From contig NZ_JAOQMX010000015.1 of the NCBI RefSeq assembly GCF_025960985.1, positions 16,383 through 80,382 of the forward strand: a stretch of DNA of 64,000 nt, read 5' to 3'. A model generated the notes under the pieces. It did no database searches, had not been told where the DNA came from, and saw nothing but the letters and a program-made list of their open reading frames with translations. Source of the stretch: Flavobacterium psychraerolatum. Its GTDB lineage: Bacteria; Bacteroidota; Bacteroidia; Flavobacteriales; Flavobacteriaceae. The number at the start of each line of letters is the position of its first letter. Position 1 is the first letter of the stretch. Shown here piece by piece: positions 44,074 to 55,145 of this stretch. Position numbers and translations under genes: made by a program.

Positions 44074-44732
44074 TACATTTTTTGTATTTTTTCTTTAAAA
44101 AGAAATTTGCCAAAATCAATCAAACTATCTATTGGTGCTATGTTCATCAGTTCAAAACTCAGTTTCACTGATTTTTCGATATAAATATCTGTTTTTTCAA
44201 AACCAGCGGAATCATCGTCTAACCAGAATTTTAATGTTAGTAAAAACTGAATCCAAGCACTTTCTTGTAGACCTTTGAGCTGAATGTCTTGCGCTTTTTC
44301 ATGCTTCAATAAATAGGTATCGTCCATGTTTTCGCCAATGAATTTTTTAAGTTCCTTGCGCAAAGGTGCCAATTGTGATAGGTTCTTTAACATGTTTTTA
44401 TGCTCTTTTAATGTTAATGAAACGTAAGAGCGATTCATAGTCAACATTTCAAAAAAAGTAAAATAAAAGCTCAAAAGCTTATTTTTGGTTTCATATGCTG
44501 TAAAAGCAGGATCTTTTTTTATTAGATCAATAGTCTTTGAGAAAAATAAACTAAATATTTCTTTGTCAATTGCTTCAAGTGTTCCAAATTCTTTATAGAA
44601 ATCAGCTTCATTGATATTGTTTGCTTTAGTGAATAGGTAAACAGATGCTGGTTTTTTACTATTCTCAAGTGTGTAGTCCATATACATGGAGATGATATTT
44701 TCTTTATCTGAATTTATATTTGTAGTCGCCAT
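44073..44732 (-). CDS. TetR-like regulator (C-terminal domain type)
   Basis: Helical protein of 219 residues. The N-terminal 60 residues (SKKPASVYLFTKANNINEADFYKEFGTLEAIDKEIF) fit a degenerate TetR helix-turn-helix, with NINEADFYKEFGT in place of the recognition helix. The remainder is a long all-helical ligand or dimer domain. It is first in the operon with AarF, DUF2805 and SDR genes (TAATG overlap with the next start). It may control this operon; about 210 bases separate it from the divergent purM promoter. Confidence 0.7.
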   Translation of the reverse strand: MATTNINSDKENIISMYMDYTLENSKKPASVYLFTKANNINEADFYKEFGTLEAIDKEIFSLFFSKTIDLIKKDPAFTAYETKNKLLSFYFTFFEMLTMNRSYVSLTLKEHKNMLKNLSQLAPLRKELKKFIGENMDDTYLLKHEKAQDIQLKGLQESAWIQFLLTLKFWLDDDSAGFEKTDIYIEKSVKLSFELMNIAPIDSLIDFGKFLFKEKIQKM

Positions 44733-44890
44733 GAGTATGTAAAGTTTAAATTATCTAGTAAAGATATAAAATGTTTAACAAATAAAACAAAAGCTTAAAC
44801 AAAATATTTGTTAAAATTCATTTTGTATCATAAAGTGACCTGCTTCTTGTAACCTTGCGAAATCTACAATCAAAAATCTATTATTTTTTT

Positions 44891-44899
44891 TATCTTTGC
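44891..44899 (+). promoter_or_regulatory. -7 element TATCTTTGC of purM
   Basis: Exact TAnnTTTGC match, 44 bases before ATG 44944. Confidence 0.65.
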
Positions 44900-44943
44900 G
44901 CACGCAAACTAGTTGGTCAAAATCACTTACCTAATAACAATCC

Positions 44944-46122
44944 ATGAGTTCAGATACTTCAAAAAGATATGCCCTTCGCGGGGTTTCGGCATCCAAAGAA
45001 GATGTGCATAACGCCATAAAAAACATAGATAAAGGATTATTTCCACAAGCATTTTGTAAAATAGTACCCGATTATTTAACTCAGGACGAGGAGTATTGTT
45101 TAATTATGCATGCCGATGGAGCTGGAACAAAATCCTCTCTAGCCTATATGTATTGGAAAGAAACAGGTGATTTATCTGTTTGGAAAGGTATCGCTCAAGA
45201 TGCGTTGATTATGAATATTGACGATTTATTGTGCGTAGGTGCAACCGATAATATTTTACTTTCTTCGACTATTGGCCGAAATAAAAATTTGATTCCAGCT
45301 GAAGTTATTTCTGCTATAATCAATGGAACCGAAGAATTAATCAAAGAATTAGCAACTTTTGGAGTAACAATTCATTCTACTGGTGGAGAAACTGCCGATG
45401 TGGGAGATATCGTTCGCACTATAATTGTAGATTCTACCGTTACAGCGCGCATGCCACGTAATAAAGTAATTGACAATGCCAATATTAAAGCAGGTGATGT
45501 TATTGTAGGTTTGGCTTCATTCGGTCAAGCTTCTTATGAAAAAGGATACAATGGCGGAATGGGAAGTAATGGTTTAACGTCTGCTCGTCATGATGTATTC
45601 GGAAAATATTTGGCTACCAAATACCCAGAAAGTTTTGACGCTGCAGTTCCAGACGATTTAATTTATTCCGGACAAGTAAAATTGACTGATACTGTAGAAA
45701 ATTCACCAATAGATGCAGGACAATTGGTGCTTTCTCCAACACGAACTTATGCACCGATTATCAAAACTATTTTAGACAAATACAATTCAGAAGATATACA
45801 CGGAATGGTTCACTGTAGTGGTGGAGCACAAACCAAAATCTTGCATTTTGTAAATAATCTACATATTATAAAAGACAATTTGTTTCCAGTACCACCATTA
45901 TTTCAATTGATTCAGGAGCAATCCAAAACCGATTGGAAAGAGATGTACCAAGTATTCAACTGCGGTCACCGTATGGAAATTTATGTTCCAGAGGCTGTGG
46001 CGCAAGATATAATTGCGATTTCAAAATCATTCAATGTGGATGCTCAAATCGTAGGTAGAGTAGAAGTAGCCGATGTGAGAAAATTAACCATCACTAGCGA
46101 ATACGGTACTTTCGAGTACTAG
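44944..46122 (+). CDS. purM: Phosphoribosylformylglycinamidine cyclo-ligase (AIR synthase)
   Basis: ATP-dependent ring closure of FGAM to AIR in purine synthesis. The PurM fold is marked by IMHADGAGTKSSLAYMYWK, ALIMNIDDLLCVGATDNILLSSTIGRN, the glycine-rich STGGETADVGDIVRTIIVDST and HCSGGAQTKILHF. At 392 residues it is about 45 longer than E. coli PurM, as in other Bacteroidota. It has its own -7 element and is followed by a palindromic repeat and two small genes. Purine context recurs at purU. Confidence 0.93.
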   Translation: MSSDTSKRYALRGVSASKEDVHNAIKNIDKGLFPQAFCKIVPDYLTQDEEYCLIMHADGAGTKSSLAYMYWKETGDLSVWKGIAQDALIMNIDDLLCVGATDNILLSSTIGRNKNLIPAEVISAIINGTEELIKELATFGVTIHSTGGETADVGDIVRTIIVDSTVTARMPRNKVIDNANIKAGDVIVGLASFGQASYEKGYNGGMGSNGLTSARHDVFGKYLATKYPESFDAAVPDDLIYSGQVKLTDTVENSPIDAGQLVLSPTRTYAPIIKTILDKYNSEDIHGMVHCSGGAQTKILHFVNNLHIIKDNLFPVPPLFQLIQEQSKTDWKEMYQVFNCGHRMEIYVPEAVAQDIIAISKSFNVDAQIVGRVEVADVRKLTITSEYGTFEY

Positions 46123-46124
46123 AA

Positions 46125-46197
46125 TATAGATTCTAAGTGGCTTAGTTTCTAAGTTATTTAGAGTTTTAGCAACTAAGAACCTTAGCAACTTAAAAAA
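46125..46197. repeat. Imperfect palindrome built from CTAAG/CTTAG units
   Basis: Units such as TTCTAAGTGGCTTAG and TTTCTAAGTT on the left face AACTAAGAACCTTAG and CAACTTAA on the right, so the arms can pair while the motif also repeats every 8-10 bases within an arm. It resembles dispersed intergenic palindromes seen in Flavobacterium genomes. Confidence 0.6.
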
Positions 46198-46563
46198 ATG
46201 TACGAACTCATATTTTGGCAATATCAAGAAGAGGTTTACCTCAATCATCAACTGGTTTATGAAGCTTTAATTGAAGAACAAGCTGTTGAGGGATTAGAAG
46301 TTCTCCCGGTGCAAGTGATTCGCAATCGCATTGCTTCAGTTTTTTCTGATTGGGAAAAAGTAGATGAAGACAGTTGGCAAAACCCAAAAGGAAAAGGTGC
46401 TTTTCAAGTAAAATCGACTCCAGAAAGTGTTTCTATTGACTGTTACGGTACCCAAGGAAAAACCATGGACAAACTAGTAAGTATCATGGAAGAGTTCAAA
46501 TGCCCTTTGTTTGATCCACAAATTCCAGCTCGTTACGATGAGTTTTACGAAGACGAGGAATAG
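46198..46563 (+). CDS. Conserved hypothetical protein, 121 residues
   Basis: Small acidic soluble protein starting MYELIFWQYQEEVYLNHQLVYEAL, with a compact alpha-beta layout (LEVLPVQVIRNRIASVFSDWEKVDEDSW, GKGAFQVKSTPESVSIDCYG, MDKLVSIMEEFKCPLFDPQIPARYDEF). There is no signal peptide, membrane segment or named domain that I recognise. It begins directly after the palindromic repeat that follows purM and ends before a strong terminator, so it may be the last gene of the purM transcript. Function not known. Confidence 0.78.
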   Translation: MYELIFWQYQEEVYLNHQLVYEALIEEQAVEGLEVLPVQVIRNRIASVFSDWEKVDEDSWQNPKGKGAFQVKSTPESVSIDCYGTQGKTMDKLVSIMEEFKCPLFDPQIPARYDEFYEDEE

Positions 46564-46612
46564 GTTCCTCGATTAAAGCTAGGTTTTAGAATTTGAAAAT
46601 ATTTTTATAGAG

Positions 46613-46652
46613 GTAGAAGATCATGTTTTTTTTTGATCTTCTACTTTTTTTT
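46613..46652 (+). terminator. Terminator after the 121-residue ORF
   Basis: A perfect 10-bp stem GTAGAAGATC/GATCTTCTAC with a 12-base T-rich loop is followed by eight T on the plus strand. Confidence 0.88.
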
Positions 46653-46709
46653 AATTATATCGCGATTGTTGACATTATAGTTAATGGCGTTTTTATAGAA
46701 TAAAAAAAA

Positions 46710-46943
46710 ATGAACAGTAATCAAGAGCAACTCATTAAACTCGCGCATACCAAGATGCCTTTTGGGAAATACGAAGGTCGTTTTTTGATTGATTTACCCG
46801 AATATTATGTAGTTTGGTACCATAACAAAGGTTTTCCTAAGGGAGAATTGGGGCAACAACTCGAATTGATTTACGAATTAAAACTAAACGGCTTAGAGGA
46901 ATTGATACGAAATATTAAAAAAAGGTATCCAAAACCAAGGTAA
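46710..46943 (+). CDS. DUF3820 family protein
   Basis: A 77-residue protein with the family's core MPFGKYEGRFLIDLPEYYVVWYHNKGFPKGELGQQLELIYELKLNGLE. DUF3820 members are short and resemble the putative quorum-sensing-regulated virulence factor fold; no biochemical role is established. The length is typical. It stands alone between a strong terminator and the pyrG promoter. The start at 46710 gives MNSNQEQLIKLAHTKM and fits relatives. Confidence 0.85.
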   Translation: MNSNQEQLIKLAHTKMPFGKYEGRFLIDLPEYYVVWYHNKGFPKGELGQQLELIYELKLNGLEELIRNIKKRYPKPR

Positions 46944-47024
46944 GTAGTTAAATAAATAAAGGTTTTTATAGTAAAAATGAATCTGTTAGGGAATTGGTTA
47001 TTTTCCAAATTATCTCTTTTTTAA

Positions 47025-48710
<1,686 letters not shown>

Positions 48711-48720
48711 TGACCAAAAC

Positions 48721-48752
48721 TTCCGTTTCTACATCTAGAAACGGAATTTTTA
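48721..48752 (+). terminator. Terminator of pyrG
   Basis: A perfect 10-bp stem TTCCGTTTCT/AGAAACGGAA with a 6-base loop, followed by TTTTTAT, 10 bases after the pyrG stop and 27 before the yidC start. Confidence 0.82.
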
Positions 48753-48778
48753 TATTTTAAACATTTTTAAAAATTATA

Positions 48779-50680
48779 ATGGAAGAAAAAAAATTTGACC
48801 CCAATTCGTTAATCGGTTTTATATTGATATTTGGAATTTTAATTTGGATAATGTACCAAAACAGACCAGATGAAGCTCAAATTGCGGCAGAAAATGCACA
48901 AAAAGAATTGGTTGCTAAAGAAACTAGTAAAGCAAGTGAAGCGGCTAAAACAACTACTATAGCAGCAGCAGTTGTAGTACCTGGAGATACGTTACAAGTG
49001 GCAAAATTGCAAAAGTCGTTAGGTAGTTTTGCTTATTCAGCAACATTGCCTTCTGCAACAGCTTCTTATACTACAATCGAAAATAAATTAGTTACTTTAA
49101 AAATCGCAAATAAAGGTGGTTTTATCGTTGAAGCATCTTTGAAAGATTTTACAAGATTCAAAAAAGATTCAGGTCAATTAGTGGAGTTGATTAAGGATAA
49201 TAATTCGAGTTTAAATATTCAATTATTTACCAAGGATAACCATACTTTAAATACTAAAGATTTATTTTTTGAACCAACATTAACCAAAAATGGAGAGGAT
49301 CAAATTCTTTCTATGCGTTTAAAATCAGCAGACAATTCATATTTAGAATATAAATATGTATTGAAAGTGGATAATTATATGTTGGATTTCGAAATCCAAT
49401 CACAAGGTTTAAGTAGTGCTTTGGTAACCAATAAACCTTTGAACTTAGAGTGGGACTTAAAAACCTATGCTAACGAAAAAAGTATTACCTATGAAAATCG
49501 TTATGCTGAATTGTATTTTGAATACGAAGACGGTAAAACTGATTACTTAGGTCAGGGGACTGATAAAACGGATAATCCCGAAAAAGTTTCATATATCGCT
49601 TTCAAGCAGCATTTTTTCTCTTCTATATTATTGAGTGATCAGCCGTTTACAACAGCAGAATTATACTCGAATAATTTAGTGAAAGATCAAGTAGTCGATA
49701 CTACTTTTACAAAGCAATTTAAGGCTACTGTGCCTTTGGCTTTTAAAAATGGTGAAATAGACCAAAAAATGAACTGGTATTTTGGTCCTACAGATTATAA
49801 ATTATTAAAATCTTACGACAAAAACCTAGAAGCTATCGTGCCACTTGGATGGGGAATCTTTGGGTTCATCAACCGACATGCATTCATTCCGCTTTATGGT
49901 TTCTTAAGTACGTTCATGGCACAAGGATGGGCGATTATTTTATTTACAATTTTAATCAAATTGTTGATGTCTCCGGTAACTTACAAATCATTTTTGTCGC
50001 AAGCAAAAATGAAGGTGTTAAAACCGGAAATTGCAGAATTGGGTGTTAAATATAGCAAAGACCCAATGAAAAAGCAACAAGAAACAATGAAGTTGTACAA
50101 CAAAGCCGGGGTGAATCCAATGGCAGGTTGTATACCTGGTTTGCTACAAATGCCCGTCTTCTATGCCTTATTTCAGTTTTTTCCATCTGCGATAGTGTTG
50201 AGACAAAAACCATTTCTTTGGGCAAACGATTTATCATCATTTGATTCAGTTTACGAATTGCCTTTCCGTATCCCTGCTTACGGAAACCACATTAGTTTAT
50301 TCCCGATTTTAGCTTCAATTGCTATTTTCTTTTATATGAAATTGACCACGGGCGACCAACAAATGGCTGCTCCAACGCAAGAAGGAATGCCTGATATGGC
50401 GAAGATGATGAAAATAATGATCTATATTTCACCATTGATGATGTTGTTTTTCTTCAACAGTTATGCTTCAGGATTGAGTTTGTATTACTTTATTTCCAAC
50501 TTAATCTCAATCGGACTGTTATTGGTAATCAAGAATTACATTGTGGACGAAGATAAAATTCATGCTCAAATTCAAGAAAATAAAAAGAAGGAACCGAAAA
50601 AACCAAGTAAGTTTCAACAGAAACTGCAAGATGTAATGGCACAACAAGAAGCCATGAAAGCAGAGCAAAAAAAGAAATAA
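48779..50680 (+). CDS. yidC: Membrane protein insertase YidC
   Basis: Inner-membrane insertase working with or without SecYEG. An N-terminal helix (LIGFILIFGILIWIMYQN) is followed by a large periplasmic beta domain (about residues 80-360) and then the conserved membrane core. The core has GWAIILFTILIKLLMSPVTYKSFLSQAKMKVLKPEI, GVNPMAGCIPGLLQMPVFYALFQFF and MMLFFFNSYASGLSLYYFISNL. The C-terminal tail is Lys-rich. Its 633 residues match the long form of Bacteroidota. It lies just after the pyrG terminator, so some of its transcription may be pyrG read-through. Confidence 0.97.
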   Translation: MEEKKFDPNSLIGFILIFGILIWIMYQNRPDEAQIAAENAQKELVAKETSKASEAAKTTTIAAAVVVPGDTLQVAKLQKSLGSFAYSATLPSATASYTTIENKLVTLKIANKGGFIVEASLKDFTRFKKDSGQLVELIKDNNSSLNIQLFTKDNHTLNTKDLFFEPTLTKNGEDQILSMRLKSADNSYLEYKYVLKVDNYMLDFEIQSQGLSSALVTNKPLNLEWDLKTYANEKSITYENRYAELYFEYEDGKTDYLGQGTDKTDNPEKVSYIAFKQHFFSSILLSDQPFTTAELYSNNLVKDQVVDTTFTKQFKATVPLAFKNGEIDQKMNWYFGPTDYKLLKSYDKNLEAIVPLGWGIFGFINRHAFIPLYGFLSTFMAQGWAIILFTILIKLLMSPVTYKSFLSQAKMKVLKPEIAELGVKYSKDPMKKQQETMKLYNKAGVNPMAGCIPGLLQMPVFYALFQFFPSAIVLRQKPFLWANDLSSFDSVYELPFRIPAYGNHISLFPILASIAIFFYMKLTTGDQQMAAPTQEGMPDMAKMMKIMIYISPLMMLFFFNSYASGLSLYYFISNLISIGLLLVIKNYIVDEDKIHAQIQENKKKEPKKPSKFQQKLQDVMAQQEAMKAEQKKK

Positions 50681-50689
50681 TACAATCAA

Positions 50690-50717
50690 AAAAATCTCGT
50701 TCATTCGGGATTTTTTT
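50690..50717 (+). terminator. Terminator of yidC
   Basis: Stem AAATCTCG/CGGGATTT (one T-G pair) with a 6-base loop followed by seven T, 12 bases after the yidC stop. Confidence 0.82.
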
Positions 50718-50772
50718 GTTTTAAGTGTGTAAAATATTTAATTTTAAATTGCATTATAAGAGGGTAGATTGT

Positions 50773-50802
50773 AGAGAGTCAGCTAGCTTGTCTCTTTTTT
50801 TA
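50773..50802 (+). terminator. Second terminator-like hairpin downstream of yidC
   Basis: Short stem AGAGA/TCTCT around a palindromic AGCTAGCT-containing loop, then seven T. It follows the yidC terminator by about 60 bases with no gene between. Confidence 0.45.
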
Positions 50803-51010
50803 TGAAGTGCCTAATCCTGCTGTCCACTTGTAGCCCTCATTCAATAAGTTTTTTTCATTTGGTCATGGTAGGAGCTTCCTTTGGTCGCTCTACCATTCCT
50901 ACGAAAAATAACTTTTTTCATTCGGGGTTACCGTTTCCATCAGGGGCAGTTGCATTGCTAGTAGCAATATTTTTATAATTAGAAGTTTTATCTTTTTAAT
51001 ACCATAACAA
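50803..51010. other. Non-coding stretch with a slightly higher GC content
   Basis: No open frame. It contains a 50850-50900 segment with inverted GGTAG-AGC/GCT-CTACC elements and the 15-mer TACGAAAAATAACTT, which recurs near 56716. This may be a remnant of a dispersed repeat. Confidence 0.4.
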
Positions 51011-51718
51011 ATGAAAGCAGTACATCGAATTATTTTTATGTTTATCATCACAAGTTTTGCCTTACAAGGTCAAACAAAGGTGAATCAACTTGAAACCACT
51101 GGTCAAAAAGACGGGTTGTGGAAAGGTATTTATCAAGAATCCAAAAGACCCAAATATGAAGGAACTTTTGCGCATGGGAAAGAAATTGGAATGTTTAAAT
51201 TCTTTGACGACACCAAACTAGGTTCGGTAATTGCTAGCCGTGATTTTACAGCAGGAGACGGTAGTGCTTACACTATATTTTATGACCAAGTTAAAAATAA
51301 AGTCAGTGAAGGAAAAGTGTTAAACAAACAGTTTGAAGGTATTTGGAAATATTACCATCAAGCCTCTCCTATGGTGATGACCACCGAAATTTATAAAAAC
51401 GGAAAATTAGACGGTTTACGTTCAGTCTATTATTTAAGTGGGAAACTTGCGGAAGTAACCAATTATAAAAATGGTGTCAAAGATGGAGTTTATAAAAAAT
51501 ATTCAGAAAACGAAATCGTATTAGAAGAAGCTACTTATCTAGCCGATGAATACAACGGCTTGGCGACTTACAAAGAAGCTGATGGTAAAATGGTCTCTCA
51601 AGGAAAGTTTCTCAAAGGGAAGAAAGTCGGTGTTTGGCAATTTTTTGAAGATGGAAAGTTAAAAAAAGAGATCAATATGAGTGTACCTTCAGTAGCAAAG
51701 GGTAGTAAAAGTAAATAA
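51011..51718 (+). CDS. YwqK/MORN-like repeat protein, secreted
   Basis: A 235-residue exported protein with signal peptide MFIITSFALQGQ. The mature part is a series of MORN-variant repeats of the form G-K-x2-G-x-W-K/Y: QKDGLWKGIYQES, GKEIGMFKFFDDTK, FEGIWKYYHQ, GKLDGLRSVYYLSGKLAEVTNYKNGVKDGVYKKYSE, and KGKKVGVWQFFEDGKLKK. Such proteins are often auto-named YwqK antitoxin-like, but no toxin partner lies nearby, so a cell-envelope scaffold role is more likely here. Monocistronic. Confidence 0.85.
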   Translation: MKAVHRIIFMFIITSFALQGQTKVNQLETTGQKDGLWKGIYQESKRPKYEGTFAHGKEIGMFKFFDDTKLGSVIASRDFTAGDGSAYTIFYDQVKNKVSEGKVLNKQFEGIWKYYHQASPMVMTTEIYKNGKLDGLRSVYYLSGKLAEVTNYKNGVKDGVYKKYSENEIVLEEATYLADEYNGLATYKEADGKMVSQGKFLKGKKVGVWQFFEDGKLKKEINMSVPSVAKGSKSK

Positions 51719-52100
51719 TAGAGTAGTAGAAAAGGTTGGTTTCATTTCCTTATTCGTTTCAAGAAGTTTTTGTTGTTCTTATATAGGTAAGAAATTTTTA
51801 TTTTTCATGCACTATTTTGATTCTGTTCGTATTTTAATGTGGTGGTATTAGCTCCATGTTATTTGGTGTTTTTACAAGAATAGAAATTTGTATTTAGGGC
51901 AAATAGTTGTAGTGACTTTTTCATGTGTTAAACAGTTAGTCTATTCTTTGTAAAGAGGTAGGTCAAGTTGTACTTATATCTGTTTATAATAAATATTAAA
52001 CAGTGTAGAGGCTAAAATTTTGCCTCTAGGATGGTTATACAGTTATTTAAGCTACTTCCGAATTAACAATAGATAAACAAGATAACCATTAAAAACATTG
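51719..52100. other. Non-coding region upstream of mnmA
   Basis: About 380 bases with no open frame of note and no strong hairpin. It ends with the mnmA promoter element. I see no riboswitch-like or repeat structure. Confidence 0.45.
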
Positions 52101-52109
52101 TATCTTTGC
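52101..52109 (+). promoter_or_regulatory. -7 element TATCTTTGC of mnmA
   Basis: Exact TAnnTTTGC match, 25 bases before ATG 52135. It leaves too little leader for comfortable initiation at the upstream in-frame ATG 52123, supporting the later start. Confidence 0.65.
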
Positions 52110-52134
52110 ACCCTCATAAAAAATGCAGGAAATA

Positions 52135-53322
52135 ATGAAACGTGTCGTAGTAGGTCTTTCAGGAGGAGTTGATTCAAGTGTAGCAGCATATTTGTTGCAG
52201 CAACAAGGATATGAAGTGATTGGGTTGTTCATGAAGAATTGGCACGACGATTCTGTTACAATTTCCAACGATTGTCCTTGGTTAGAGGATAGTAACGATG
52301 CCTTGCTAGTAGCTGAGAAACTAGGTATTCCTTTTCAAACTGTAGATCTAAGCGAAGAATACAAAGAAAAAATTGTAGACTATATGTTCAATGAATACGA
52401 AAAAGGACGTACTCCAAATCCTGACGTACTTTGTAACCGTGAAATTAAGTTTGATGTTTTTATGAAAATCGCCTTGAGTCTCGGGGCAGATTATGTGGCT
52501 ACAGGTCATTATTGCAGAAAATCCGAAATTGTAGTTAACGGAGAAACCATTTATCAATTGCAAGCAGGAGCAGATAACAATAAAGATCAATCCTATTTTC
52601 TTTGTCAGTTATCGCAAGAGCAGTTGTCCAAAGCTTTATTTCCTATTGGAGAATTAACAAAACCAGAAGTCCGTGTAATTGCTGCCGAAATGGAGCTTGT
52701 TACTGCCGAAAAGAAAGACTCACAAGGTTTGTGCTTTATAGGGAAAGTACGTCTGCCAGAATTTTTGCAACAAAAATTACAACCAAAGGAGGGATTAATT
52801 ATTCAAATTGATGCTTTAGATCCAATTTATGCTTTAGAAAAAAAATCAAATGCAACAGCCGATGAGGTATTAGTTGATGCATCCAATAAAATACTTTATA
52901 AACCAACAATGGGTAAGGTGGTAGGCAAGCATCAAGGAGCTCATTATTTTACGGTAGGACAACGCAAAGGATTGAATGTAGGAGGAACTAAAGAAGCTTT
53001 ATTTGTCATTGCTACCAATGTAGAAACCAATACTATTTATACTGGAATGGGAGCACATCACCCAGGTTTATTTAGATCTGCTTTGTTTGTAGAACAGCCC
53101 GAAGTACACTGGATTCGACAAGATTTAGTTTTGAAAGTTGGGGAAACTCGTGACGTCATGGCACGCATTCGATATAGGCAACCTTTGCAAGCAGCAACTT
53201 TACACCAACTCGAGAACGGAATGTATATTTCTTTTGATCAGCCACAGTCGGCGATTACCGAAGGGCAGTTTGTAGCATGGCATGAGGGGGAAGAATTGCT
53301 AGGCTCTGGTGTTATTTCTTGA
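52135..53322 (+). CDS. mnmA: tRNA-specific 2-thiouridylase
   Basis: Thiolates U34 of Lys, Glu and Gln tRNAs. The PP-loop [18 protein letters not shown] starts near residue 4. The catalytic cysteines are in [12 protein letters not shown] and [10 protein letters not shown], and GHYCRK and [14 protein letters not shown] complete the tRNA and ATP sites. The frame is open from ATG 52123, but ATG 52135 gives the normal [11 protein letters not shown] start, has GGA seven bases ahead, and fits the promoter. It is probably monocistronic. Confidence 0.96.
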   Translation: MKRVVVGLSGGVDSSVAAYLLQQQGYEVIGLFMKNWHDDSVTISNDCPWLEDSNDALLVAEKLGIPFQTVDLSEEYKEKIVDYMFNEYEKGRTPNPDVLCNREIKFDVFMKIALSLGADYVATGHYCRKSEIVVNGETIYQLQAGADNNKDQSYFLCQLSQEQLSKALFPIGELTKPEVRVIAAEMELVTAEKKDSQGLCFIGKVRLPEFLQQKLQPKEGLIIQIDALDPIYALEKKSNATADEVLVDASNKILYKPTMGKVVGKHQGAHYFTVGQRKGLNVGGTKEALFVIATNVETNTIYTGMGAHHPGLFRSALFVEQPEVHWIRQDLVLKVGETRDVMARIRYRQPLQAATLHQLENGMYISFDQPQSAITEGQFVAWHEGEELLGSGVIS

Positions 53323-53401
53323 TTTTTTACAATATCTTAAAAAAATAACAATATTATTTTTACTATCAGAATAAAAAAACGAACAATTAGTGTTTATTTA
53401 C

Positions 53402-53409
53402 TATATTTG
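53402..53409 (+). promoter_or_regulatory. -7 element TATATTTG of the subtilase gene
   Basis: Consensus TAnnTTTG, 15 bases before the TTG start at 53424, implying a leader of about 10 nt. Confidence 0.55.
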
Positions 53410-53423
53410 ACATTACACACTAT

Positions 53424-55058
53424 TTGTCAAAATTGAAAAAGTTTATTTCTATATTGTTGTTTTTTATTTCTCTGACCGCTCTTTCTCAGGAAGATGCGTG
53501 GGTGTATTTTAATGCTAAAGCAAACGAAAAATCTTATTATGATGTACCGTTAAAAATGCTCAATCAAAGAGCCATTGACCGCCGTATTAATCAAAGTATA
53601 GCATTGGATTTTAAAGATATTCCTATTAATCCATTGTTTGTTTCGCAAATAAAAGCAACAGTAGGAATTACTGTTATGGCTAAATCCAAATGGTTGAATG
53701 CCTTACATGTTCAAGGGTCATTCGATGCCATTATTGCTTTGAAATCGTTAGATTTTGTACAAAAGGTTAGTTTTGCCAACAAAGCATTAAATAGTACTCT
53801 GGCTTCTTCCAAAACATCAAAAAAAGTAAAACAGAAAAAAACACTTCTTTTCAAAGATTCTAAAATTAACTATGCTTACGGAAACTCAGACAACCAAATA
53901 AAAATGCTCAAAGGTGATTATGTACACCAACAAAATTATACGGGCTCTGGTAAGATTATCGCCATCATAGATGCTGGTTTTCCTGGAGTGAATACTGCAC
54001 AGCCTTTTCAACGACTACGTGACAATAATAAAATACTTGGTGGCTATAATTTTGTAGGTCGAAATGATAATTTCTATGCAGGGGACCATCATGGTACTTA
54101 CGTATTGTCGAGTATGGGGGGCTACAAAGAAAATGCTTTGGTAGGTACAGCACCAGATGCTTCTTATTATTTGTTTATTACAGAAGACAACACACAAGAA
54201 AGTCCAGTGGAGCAATCTTATTGGGTGGAAGCTGCAGAAAAAGCCGATAGTTTGGGGGTAGATGTGATTAGCTCTTCATTAGGATACATGAACGGACACA
54301 CCAATCCAAATTACGATTTGACATACGCAGATATGACAGGAGATGCTACTTTTATTTCAAAAGGTGCAAATATCGCTTTCTCTAGAGGAATGGTTGTTGT
54401 GGTGTCTGCTGGAAATGAAGGAACAGAATCGGAACCGCACATTGGTGCTCCTGCAGATGCTTTTTCGGTGATTTCAGTAGGTGCAGTTACTGCTGCAAGA
54501 GAACGGGCTAGTTTTAGTTCCATTGGTCCATCATACGATGGGCGGGTGAAACCAGACGTCATGGCACAAGGGCAAGCGGATGTACTTTCAGACGAGAATG
54601 GAAACATAGTTTCAGCTAGTGGAACTTCATTTTCGGGACCTATTATGGCCGGAATGGTAGCTTGTATCTGGCAAGCATTCCCTAATAAAACTAACCAGCA
54701 AATAAAAGACCTTATTTTAACTTCATCTGATAAATTTACTTCACCAACGCCTGAATATGGTTACGGAATACCCAATTTTAATTTAGCATTAGGTATTCAA
54801 TTGCCTGATCTTTTTGCAACAAATCAAGACGTTAATTTATATCCCAATCCTACAACAAGTTTTGTACGTATTTCATTTCCAGCAACCATGAAGGACGGGC
54901 GTGTTGTGTTTTATTCCGTTGTTGGGAGCAAAGTGTTGGAGCAGAATAATTTAGTGCCAGAGCAATCCGTTTCTTTGGAAACCTTAGCTTCTGGAACCTA
55001 TTATTATAAATTAGATTTCGACACCTATACCAAATCAGGTAAAATTATAAAACTATAA
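53424..55058 (+). CDS. Subtilisin-like (S8) serine protease with T9SS sorting domain
   Basis: A 544-residue secreted peptidase. The start is TTG 53424 or TTG 53433; no ATG precedes the signal peptide KKFISILLFFISLTALSQ. The catalytic triad is intact: Asp in IIAIIDAGFPG, His in GDHHGTYVLS and Ser in SGTSFSGPIMAGM, with VVVSAGNEG for the oxyanion Asn. The C-terminal 75 residues (DVNLYPNPTTSFVRISF... TKSGKIIKL) are a type A T9SS sorting domain, so it is exported across the outer membrane. Role: extracellular protein degradation. Confidence 0.92.
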   Translation: MSKLKKFISILLFFISLTALSQEDAWVYFNAKANEKSYYDVPLKMLNQRAIDRRINQSIALDFKDIPINPLFVSQIKATVGITVMAKSKWLNALHVQGSFDAIIALKSLDFVQKVSFANKALNSTLASSKTSKKVKQKKTLLFKDSKINYAYGNSDNQIKMLKGDYVHQQNYTGSGKIIAIIDAGFPGVNTAQPFQRLRDNNKILGGYNFVGRNDNFYAGDHHGTYVLSSMGGYKENALVGTAPDASYYLFITEDNTQESPVEQSYWVEAAEKADSLGVDVISSSLGYMNGHTNPNYDLTYADMTGDATFISKGANIAFSRGMVVVVSAGNEGTESEPHIGAPADAFSVISVGAVTAARERASFSSIGPSYDGRVKPDVMAQGQADVLSDENGNIVSASGTSFSGPIMAGMVACIWQAFPNKTNQQIKDLILTSSDKFTSPTPEYGYGIPNFNLALGIQLPDLFATNQDVNLYPNPTTSFVRISFPATMKDGRVVFYSVVGSKVLEQNNLVPEQSVSLETLASGTYYYKLDFDTYTKSGKIIKL

Positions 55059-55145
55059 TTTTGATTTCTGTAAAGTTACTTTCCTTTTTAATATCTTCGT
55101 TATTCCAAGAAGAGTACTAATACAGTCGAATAGTGTATGGCAATC

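Noticed and set aside
51011..51718. YwqK-like protein as an antitoxin of a toxin-antitoxin pair
   Set aside because: It has a signal peptide and MORN-type repeats and no small partner gene on either side; the antitoxin name is a carried-over label.
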